34,743 nucleotides of DNA from an uncultured Prevotella sp. GTDB taxonomy: Bacteria; Bacteroidota; Bacteroidia; Bacteroidales; Bacteroidaceae. A model generated the notes under the pieces. It ran no database searches. It saw only the letters and a program-made list of their open reading frames with translations, and was not told the DNA's origin. The DNA is taken from positions 1 through 34,743 of the forward strand of contig CALUKU010000029.1 in assembly GCA_944321295.1 (NCBI GenBank), read 5' to 3'. Positions 29,594 through 34,743 of the stretch are shown here, piece after piece (position 1 is the first letter of the stretch; every line of letters starts with the position of its first letter). Made by a program: the position numbers and the translations under genes.

Positions 29594-30439
29594 ATGAAAA
29601 CAAATTACGAAATCCGTTATGCTGCGCATCCCGAGGATGCGAAAAGTTATGACACTAAGAGAATCCGTCGTGACTTCCTTATCGAGAAAGTTTTTTCGGC
29701 CGACGAGGTGAACATGGTTTATTCCATGTACGACCGCATGGTAGTAGGCGGCGCAATGCCCGTTAACGAAGAACTGAAGCTCGAGGCCATCGACCCTCTT
29801 AAGGCCGACTACTTCACTACGCGCCGCGAGATAGGCATTTACAACGTTGGCCTGGGCGAAGGCGTCGTTAAGGTAGGCGACGAAACGTTCACCCTCGGCT
29901 ACAAGGAGGCTCTCTACATCGGCCGCGGCGACCGTGACGTGTTCTTCAGCAGCAAGGATTCGGCTAAACCCGCGAAGTTCTATTTCAACAGCGTTACCGC
30001 CCATAAGGAATATCCCTGCAAGAAGGTGACCAAGGCCGACGCCGTAGTTGCCCACATGGGTTCGCTCGAGATGAGCAACGAGCGCGACATAAACAAGATG
30101 CTTGTAAGCCAGGTTCTGCCTACGTGCCAGTTGCAGATGGGCATGACCGAGCTTGCTCCGGGCAGCGTATGGAACACCATGCCGGCCCACGTTCACAGCC
30201 GCCGCATGGAGGCATACTTCTACTTCGAGGTGCCCGAGGAGCAGGCCGTATGCCACTTCATGGGAGAAATCGACGAGACGCGCCACATCTGGATGCAGAA
30301 CGACCAGGCCGTTCTTTCTCCTGAATGGAGCATACACAGCGCAGCCGCAACGCACAACTACACCTTCATCTGGGGCATGGGCGGCGAGAACCAAGACTAC
30401 GGCGACCAGGATTTCTATAAGATTACTGACCTGAAGTAA
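29594..30439 (+). CDS. kduI: 5-dehydro-4-deoxy-D-glucuronate isomerase
   Basis: A 281-residue cytoplasmic enzyme that turns 5-keto-4-deoxyuronate, from unsaturated galacturonate made by pectate lyases, into 2,5-diketo-3-deoxygluconate. The zinc ligands H199, H201, E206 (HVHSRRMEAY) and H248 (SIHSAA) sit at a constant offset of three from those of E. coli KduI as I recall them. The bicupin fold is reflected in ADYFTTRREIGIYNVGLGEG and the C-terminal FIWGMGGEN. Length is normal. It is followed by kduD, the next enzyme, across a 171-bp gap that holds a long hairpin. No regulator gene is adjacent. Confidence 0.96.
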   Translation: MKTNYEIRYAAHPEDAKSYDTKRIRRDFLIEKVFSADEVNMVYSMYDRMVVGGAMPVNEELKLEAIDPLKADYFTTRREIGIYNVGLGEGVVKVGDETFTLGYKEALYIGRGDRDVFFSSKDSAKPAKFYFNSVTAHKEYPCKKVTKADAVVAHMGSLEMSNERDINKMLVSQVLPTCQLQMGMTELAPGSVWNTMPAHVHSRRMEAYFYFEVPEEQAVCHFMGEIDETRHIWMQNDQAVLSPEWSIHSAAATHNYTFIWGMGGENQDYGDQDFYKITDLK

Positions 30440-30456
30440 ATCATTTTTTATGAATT

Positions 30457-30579
30457 AAGGAGTTATGTAGCGGATGAGTTAAGACAAATGTCTTGTTGAT
30501 AAAATAAGTAACTGGTATTTATCGGCCGACGCCCGTCGGGCAAACCATTTGTCTTAACCCCTTTACTACGTAACTCCTT
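30457..30579. repeat. Long palindrome between kduI and kduD
   Basis: The 34-nt arms at 30457-30490 and 30546-30579 are inverse matches at 28 positions; three of the six differences are G-U pairs in RNA. The left arm holds two GAGTTA units. The 55-nt centre contains GATAAA/TTTATC and GCCCGTCGGGC. There is no T-run, so it may be an RNA processing or stability hairpin and not a simple terminator. Confidence 0.85.
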
Positions 30580-30610
30580 GATTTTTATAGACAATTAATA
30601 AACTAAAACA

Positions 30611-31414
30611 ATGGATACATTTTCTAAGAATTTCTCGCTCGAGGGCAAGGTAGCCCTCGTCACAGGAGCCGCTTACGGCATAGGTTTCGCCATTGCCGAG
30701 GCTTACGCCAAGGCCGGCGCCAAGATAGCTTTCAACTGCCGTTCGCAGCACCACATGGACCAGGCCATTGCCGACTATAAGGCAAAAGGTATCGAGGCCA
30801 AGGGTTACATCTGCGACGTAACCGACGAAGAGCAGGTAAAGGCTATGGTTGCCGACATAGAGAAAGAGCTCGGCACTATTGACATCCTCGTCAACAACGC
30901 CGGTATAATCAAGCGCATACCTATGACCGAGATGTCGGTTGAGGAGTTCCGCCAGGTTGTCGACATCGACCTTAACGCTCCGTTCATCGTAGCCAAGGCC
31001 GTAATTCCCAGCATGATAAAGAAGGGCCACGGCAAGATTATCAACGTATGCTCTATGATGAGCGAGCTTGGCCGCGAAACTGTTTCGGCTTATGCTGCCG
31101 CTAAGGGAGGCTTGAAGATGCTCACCCGCAACATCTGTTCAGAGTTCGGCGAGTACAACATCCAGTGTAACGGCATCGGCCCGGGCTACATCGCCACGCC
31201 GCAGACCGCTCCCTTGCGCGAGCGCCAGGCCGACGGCAGCCGCCATCCGTTTGACAGCTTCATCGTGTCGAAGACTCCGGCAGCGCGCTGGGGCACGCCC
31301 GAAGACCTTATGGGTCCGGCCGTATTCCTCGCCTCTGACGCTTCAGACTTCGTCAACGGACACATCCTTTACGTTGACGGCGGCATACTTGCCTACATCG
31401 GCAAGCAGCCTTGA
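30611..31414 (+). CDS. kduD: 2-dehydro-3-deoxy-D-gluconate 5-dehydrogenase / gluconate 5-dehydrogenase (SDR family)
   Basis: A 267-residue short-chain dehydrogenase that would reduce 2,5-diketo-3-deoxygluconate to 2-keto-3-deoxygluconate, the step after KduI. The cofactor motif TGAAYGIG is at residues 18-25, NNAG at 95-98, and the catalytic set is S148, Y161 and K165 (SAYAAAKGG). The loop GPGYIATPQTAPLRE is like gluconate 5-dehydrogenase/KduD relatives, so databases often give either name. Pairing with kduI favours the KduD role. A terminator lies just downstream. Confidence 0.92.
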   Translation: MDTFSKNFSLEGKVALVTGAAYGIGFAIAEAYAKAGAKIAFNCRSQHHMDQAIADYKAKGIEAKGYICDVTDEEQVKAMVADIEKELGTIDILVNNAGIIKRIPMTEMSVEEFRQVVDIDLNAPFIVAKAVIPSMIKKGHGKIINVCSMMSELGRETVSAYAAAKGGLKMLTRNICSEFGEYNIQCNGIGPGYIATPQTAPLRERQADGSRHPFDSFIVSKTPAARWGTPEDLMGPAVFLASDASDFVNGHILYVDGGILAYIGKQP

Positions 31415-31429
31415 TAAGACAAGTAACAC

Positions 31430-31470
31430 CCCCGAAAGTCGTCGGTTGACGGTTTTCGGGGTTTATTTTA
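31430..31470 (+). terminator. Terminator of kduD
   Basis: CCCCGAAA (31430-31437) pairs with TTTCGGGG (31454-31461); CGTC/GACG forms an inner stem. TTTATTTTA follows. Confidence 0.85.
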
Positions 31471-31950
31471 TCCTTTCGTCATCAACAACAGATTAATTTT
31501 TTACGTGAGTCCGGCATACCGAATTCACGTATTATTATAATAATCCCTTTCAGTCAGATTGCAGATAACTTCATGGGAGGTTGTCTTTCGTCTTTCAATA
31601 GGTTACCTTTTGTGGGGCAAAAGGCAACAAGTTGGCCTGTAAAAGGCGGCCTTTTGTAAGTCGTTGGAATACAGGTGGTTGTGGTGCTGTTTTCGTGACG
31701 TGTCTTTTTGCTTGGCTTATGTCGTAATAAGGGCGCGGAGTCTGTCTTGCGGCAGGCGGCAACCACGTGGGCGCATGGCATGTTTTCATCGAATAAATAT
31801 TTGTCTGACGAAGGCTAAATTACATTTATAAAGGTTTTAAGTGTAAAATGGTTGTAATTTGAAATATTATTATTCAAATACATGATAAATATCAATTTTA
31901 TTGCGATTTTTAATAATAAAAATCAATAATTTGCTCATGTTAAAAATAAA
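31471..31950. other. Gene-free stretch between kduD and the dapF promoter
   Basis: No credible gene is seen. 31602-31660 contains a hairpin (CCTTTTG-TGGGG-CAAAAGG) and AAAAGGCGGCCTTTTG, both of the dispersed AAGGCGGC repeat type. The part from about 31790 on is strongly AT-rich, as in promoter regions of this phylum. Confidence 0.6.
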
Positions 31951-31956
31951 ACACAT

Positions 31957-31964
31957 TATTTTTG
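31957..31964 (+). promoter_or_regulatory. -7 box for dapF-dapL
   Basis: TATTTTTG fits TAnnTTTG, 50 nt before the dapF start. A TTTG lies 23 nt upstream, longer than the usual 19-21. Confidence 0.6.
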
Positions 31965-32014
31965 CAGTCGGATTAAGGCAAAAAGATACGATAAGCGATA
32001 TAAAATAAATCATA

Positions 32015-32869
32015 ATGACACGACCTCTTGTGAAGTTTACTAAGATGCACGGGGCTGGCAACGACTACATTTACGTCAACACCCTGTCATGCGACGTTCC
32101 CGACCCGGCTGCCGCCGCCGTGATGTGGAGCGACCGCCATACGGGCATAGGCGGCGACGGCTTGGTGCTGATTGGCGCCCCCAAGGCCGCCGGCGCCGAC
32201 TTCTCCATGCGCATATTCAACGCCGACGGCTCGGAGGCTATGATGTGCGGCAATGCGGCGAGGTGCGTGGGCAAGTATCTTTACTGTAAGGGCATGACCC
32301 GCAGCACCACCATCAGGCTTGAAACCCTTTCGGGCGTGAAGACCCTCAGCCTGCATCTTGACGGCGACGGGGTGGAGGGCGTCACCGTCGACATGCTCGA
32401 GCCGGCCTTCGACGTGCCGCCGCAGTATGTCCCCGCCTTGTGCGGCAAGGCCGGCGGATGGCTGTCGGCCGGCGGCCGTGAGTTCGCAGGCACGTTCGTG
32501 TCGATGGGCAATCCGCATTTCGTCATATTTGCTGACGATCTTGACGAGGCCGACGTCGCACGCTACGGAAGCGTGCTTGAGCACCACGAGGCCTTTCCCT
32601 CGGGATGCAACATCGAGTTCGCCCGCGCCGAGGGCGCCGGCAGGCTGCGCGCCCGTGTGTGGGAGCGCGGCAGCGGCGTGACGATGGCCTGCGGCACGGG
32701 TGCTTGCGCCGTGGCCGTGGCGGCGGCGCTTACCGGCCGCTCGGGGCGCTCCGTCGACGTGGTGATGGACGGCGGAACGCTCAACGTAAAGTGGGACGCG
32801 GCCGACAACCATGTCTACCTGACGGGCGGCGCCTGCTTCGTGTTTGAAGGCGAAGTTGAGCTGCCCTGA
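32015..32869 (+). CDS. dapF: Diaminopimelate epimerase
   Basis: A 284-residue cytoplasmic enzyme that interconverts LL- and meso-diaminopimelate, for lysine and peptidoglycan. It uses two cysteines as acid and base: C78 in MMCGNAARC and C226 in MACGTGACAVAVAA, both present. FTKMHGAGNDYIYVN and HTGIGGDGLVLI at the N-terminus, and SMGNPHFVIF mid-protein, are further family motifs. The next gene, 26 bp downstream, makes its substrate (DapL), so the two form an operon of consecutive steps. Confidence 0.97.
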   Translation: MTRPLVKFTKMHGAGNDYIYVNTLSCDVPDPAAAAVMWSDRHTGIGGDGLVLIGAPKAAGADFSMRIFNADGSEAMMCGNAARCVGKYLYCKGMTRSTTIRLETLSGVKTLSLHLDGDGVEGVTVDMLEPAFDVPPQYVPALCGKAGGWLSAGGREFAGTFVSMGNPHFVIFADDLDEADVARYGSVLEHHEAFPSGCNIEFARAEGAGRLRARVWERGSGVTMACGTGACAVAVAAALTGRSGRSVDVVMDGGTLNVKWDAADNHVYLTGGACFVFEGEVELP

Positions 32870-32895
32870 CCATAACATATAAATAATAACGCGAT

Positions 32896-34131
32896 ATGGC
32901 ACTGATAAACGAACACTACCTGAAGCTGAATGACAACTACCTCTTTGCCGACATCGCCAAGAAGGTGAACGCCTTCAAGGTGTCGCATCCCAAGGAGAGC
33001 GTGATAAGCCTCGGCATAGGCGACGTCACCCAGCCGCTGTGCCAGGCCGTGATAGAGGCCATGCACAGGGCCGTTGACGACTTGGCCGCCAAGGAAACCT
33101 TCCACGGCTACGGCCCCGAGCAGGGCTACATGTTCCTGCGCGAGGCCATCGCCAAGAACGACTTCTTGGCGCGCGGCATTAACATCGAGCCCGCCGAGAT
33201 ATTCGTCAACGACGGGGCGAAGAGCGACACGGGCAACATCGGCGAGCTGGTGCGCTGGGACAACAGCATAGGCGTCACCGACCCGGTTTATCCCGTCTAT
33301 GTAGACTCTAACGTGATGTGCGGCCGCGCCGGCTCGCCCGTAGACGGCAAGTGGAGCAACGTGACCTACATACCGTGCCTTGAGGCTAACGGCTTCGTGC
33401 CGCAGATACCCGACCACCGCGTCGACATCATATACCTGTGCTACCCTAACAACCCCACGGGCACCGTAATCAGCCGCGACGAGCTGCGCAAGTGGGTCAA
33501 CTACGCCTTGAAGAACGACACCCTCATCTTCTACGACGCCGCCTACGAGGCCTACATCCAAAGTCCTGACATACCTCATTCCATCTATGAAATAAAGGGC
33601 GCGAAGAAGGTGGCCGTCGAGTTCCACAGCTTCTCCAAGACGGCCGGTTTCACGGGCGTGCGCTGCGGTTACACCGTGGTGCCAAAGGAGCTTACGGCCG
33701 CCAGCATGGACGGCCGCCGGCGTTATCCGCTCAACACCATGTGGTACCGCCGCCAGTGCACCAAGTCAAACGGCGTCAGCTACGTCAGCCAGCGTGCCGC
33801 CGAGGCCGTCTACACGCCCGAAGGCAAGCGCCAGGTGAGGGAGGCCATTGACTATTACATGGGCAACGCCGCCATAATGAGGGAGGCCCTGGCCGCCGTC
33901 GGACTGACGGTCTACGGCGGGCACGACGCCCCCTACCTGTGGGTGAAGACTCCCGGCGGCATGGACAGCTGGAAGTTCTTCGAGCGCATGCTCTACGGCG
34001 CGCGCGTCGTGTGCACGCCGGGCGTGGGCTTCGGCCCCAGCGGCGAAGGCTTCGTGCGCCTCACGTCGTTCGGCGACAGGGACGACTGCCGCGAGGCCCT
34101 GCGCCGCATAGCCGCGTGGCTTAAGGGGTAG
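32896..34131 (+). CDS. dapL: LL-diaminopimelate aminotransferase
   Basis: A 411-residue PLP enzyme (fold type I) that makes LL-diaminopimelate from tetrahydrodipicolinate and glutamate in one step, bypassing the succinylase or acetylase routes. The PLP lysine is K248 in FHSFSKTAGFTGVRCGY. Other family marks are SLGIGDVTQPL, HGYGPEQGYMFLREAIA, LCYPNNPTGTVISRDEL and FYDAAYEAYI. The length is typical of the Bacteroidetes/plant-type DapL. It is transcribed with dapF. Sequence after the stop is GC-rich, with no clear T-run terminator. Confidence 0.96.
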   Translation: MALINEHYLKLNDNYLFADIAKKVNAFKVSHPKESVISLGIGDVTQPLCQAVIEAMHRAVDDLAAKETFHGYGPEQGYMFLREAIAKNDFLARGINIEPAEIFVNDGAKSDTGNIGELVRWDNSIGVTDPVYPVYVDSNVMCGRAGSPVDGKWSNVTYIPCLEANGFVPQIPDHRVDIIYLCYPNNPTGTVISRDELRKWVNYALKNDTLIFYDAAYEAYIQSPDIPHSIYEIKGAKKVAVEFHSFSKTAGFTGVRCGYTVVPKELTAASMDGRRRYPLNTMWYRRQCTKSNGVSYVSQRAAEAVYTPEGKRQVREAIDYYMGNAAIMREALAAVGLTVYGGHDAPYLWVKTPGGMDSWKFFERMLYGARVVCTPGVGFGPSGEGFVRLTSFGDRDDCREALRRIAAWLKG

Positions 34132-34292
34132 GGCGCGGCTGCCGCCGCCGTGCCTGCCGTGCGCCGTAGGCATGTTAAGGCGCCGGTCGGTTTATGCCCG
34201 ATAATGACTTAACGGCTGAACCTTTTTAGACTGCTGCCGTAACAAAATGCACATTTGTCGCCGCAAAATGCGAATAAAATGAAATTTAGCCG

Positions 34293-34300
34293 TATCTTTG
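34293..34300 (+). promoter_or_regulatory. -7 box of the glutamine synthetase gene
   Basis: TATCTTTG, with a poor -33 region. It implies a leader of about 160 nt that contains the palindrome at 34324-34412. Confidence 0.55.
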
Positions 34301-34323
34301 TAGCCGATAAACAAAATACTGAT

Positions 34324-34412
34324 TTGCAAAAGGCCGCCTTTCGGCTTCCCGTTTGCCGCCTTTCGGCCGGTGAAATGTCGCCTTTTGCCGTGTAAGATGC
34401 CGCCTTTTGCAA
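34324..34412. repeat. AAGGCGGC repeat palindrome in the glutamine synthetase leader
   Basis: TTGCAAAAGGC (34324-34334) is the exact inverse of GCCTTTTGCAA (34402-34412). The interior repeats GCCGCCTTTCGGC twice and TCGCCTTTTGCCG once. It is the same vocabulary as 6931-6986 and 18031-18109. Confidence 0.7.
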
Positions 34413-34465
34413 GAGGCCGGGCATAAGGTTACAGATTAGGATTACGAACAATAAACTTTCACGCG

Positions 34466-34743
34466 ATGACAAACTTAAGATTTCAGGTTGTTGAAGAGGC
34501 TTTCAAGAAGAAGCCCCTGGATGTGACCATGCCGAAGGAACGCCCGTCAGAGTATTTCGGAAAGTACGTTTTCAACCGTGCCAAGATGTACAAGTACCTG
34601 CCGGTGGACGTCTATGAGAAGCTCGTAGACGTGATGGACAACGGCGCGCGCCTCGACCGCTCGATAGCCGACGCCGTGGCCGCGGGCATGAAGCGCTGGG
34701 CCGAGGAGAACGGCGTGACGCACTACACGCACTGGTTCCAGCC
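34466..34743 (+). CDS. glnN: Glutamine synthetase type III (N-terminal part, cut by window end)
   Basis: The first 92 residues of a type III glutamine synthetase, a large (about 730-residue) cytoplasmic enzyme that makes glutamine from glutamate, ammonia and ATP. The opening is diagnostic: LRFQVVEEAFKKKPLDVTMP, RPSEYFGKYVFNRAKMYKYLP, LDRSIADAVAAGMKRWAEEN and GVTHYTHWFQP. The ATG at 34466 starts the conserved sequence directly. The gene continues beyond the window, and its catalytic region is not visible. Confidence 0.93.
   Translation, partial: MTNLRFQVVEEAFKKKPLDVTMPKERPSEYFGKYVFNRAKMYKYLPVDVYEKLVDVMDNGARLDRSIADAVAAGMKRWAEENGVTHYTHWFQ

Overview
The window reads as a chromosomal segment of a Bacteroidales bacterium, most like a gut Prevotellaceae-type organism. 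The evidence is: Bacteroidetes-type promoters (TTTG, 19-20 nt, TAnnTTTG) ahead of many genes; type III glutamine synthetase; LL-diaminopimelate aminotransferase (DapL); the DUF4271-hemD-rnpA-yidD-tyrS cluster; PorT-like beta-barrel and type IX-secretion-like C-terminal domains; and PL10/PL11 pectin enzymes. Genes are GC-rich and most spacers are AT-richer. The species cannot be fixed from sequence alone.

Layout. 1-6282: one giant secreted surface protein with its terminator. 6283-7569: a gene-free, repeat-rich stretch holding palindromic repeats, a 23-bp tandem array, a nested palindrome and a 276-bp MITE-like insertion with an 8-bp target duplication. 7570-8775 (-): a lone tyrosine recombinase. 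8776-9403: more palindromic repeats, then a promoter and a hairpin leader. 9404-12797: U32 RNA-hydroxylation protein, SufE, SpoU-type methyltransferase and MarC. 13009-13177: a palindromic element with perfect 28-bp ends. 13336-18067: beta-barrel protein, unknown protein (-), PL10 pectate lyase, GYF_2 membrane protein, MFS transporter. 18171-20612: Upf1-like SF1 helicase plus a small unknown protein. 20763-23865: PL11 rhamnogalacturonan lyase. 24024-29345: metK, then DUF4271, hemD, rnpA, yidD and tyrS. 29403-29473: tRNA-Gln(TTG). 29594-31414: kduI and kduD. 32015-34131: dapF and dapL. 34466-end: start of glutamine synthetase III.

How genes work together. PL10, PL11, KduI and KduD form a dispersed pectin route: lyases cut galacturonan and rhamnogalacturonan outside the cytoplasm, and KduI/KduD convert the unsaturated uronate product to 2-keto-3-deoxygluconate. 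There is no SusC/SusD pair here, so this is not a classical polysaccharide utilisation locus. DapL and DapF are consecutive steps of the diaminopimelate/lysine pathway. SufE, HemD, MetK, TyrRS, RnpA and YidD are housekeeping.

The most unusual content is in the repeats. (1) Several loci carry long nested palindromes whose arms are built from short direct-repeat units, usually starting at a stop codon; unit sequences differ between loci but the layout recurs. One family (GACAAGCA units) sits between two genes and also, in frame, inside the helicase gene, where it encodes about 52 residues. (2) A dispersed family contains small hairpins with a constant CTTGA loop and stems that differ by compensatory changes. 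(3) Two near-identical ~174-bp GGAGTTA elements sit directly upstream of genes. (4) Two genes have the promoter -7 box exactly 5 nt before the start codon, implying leaderless mRNAs.
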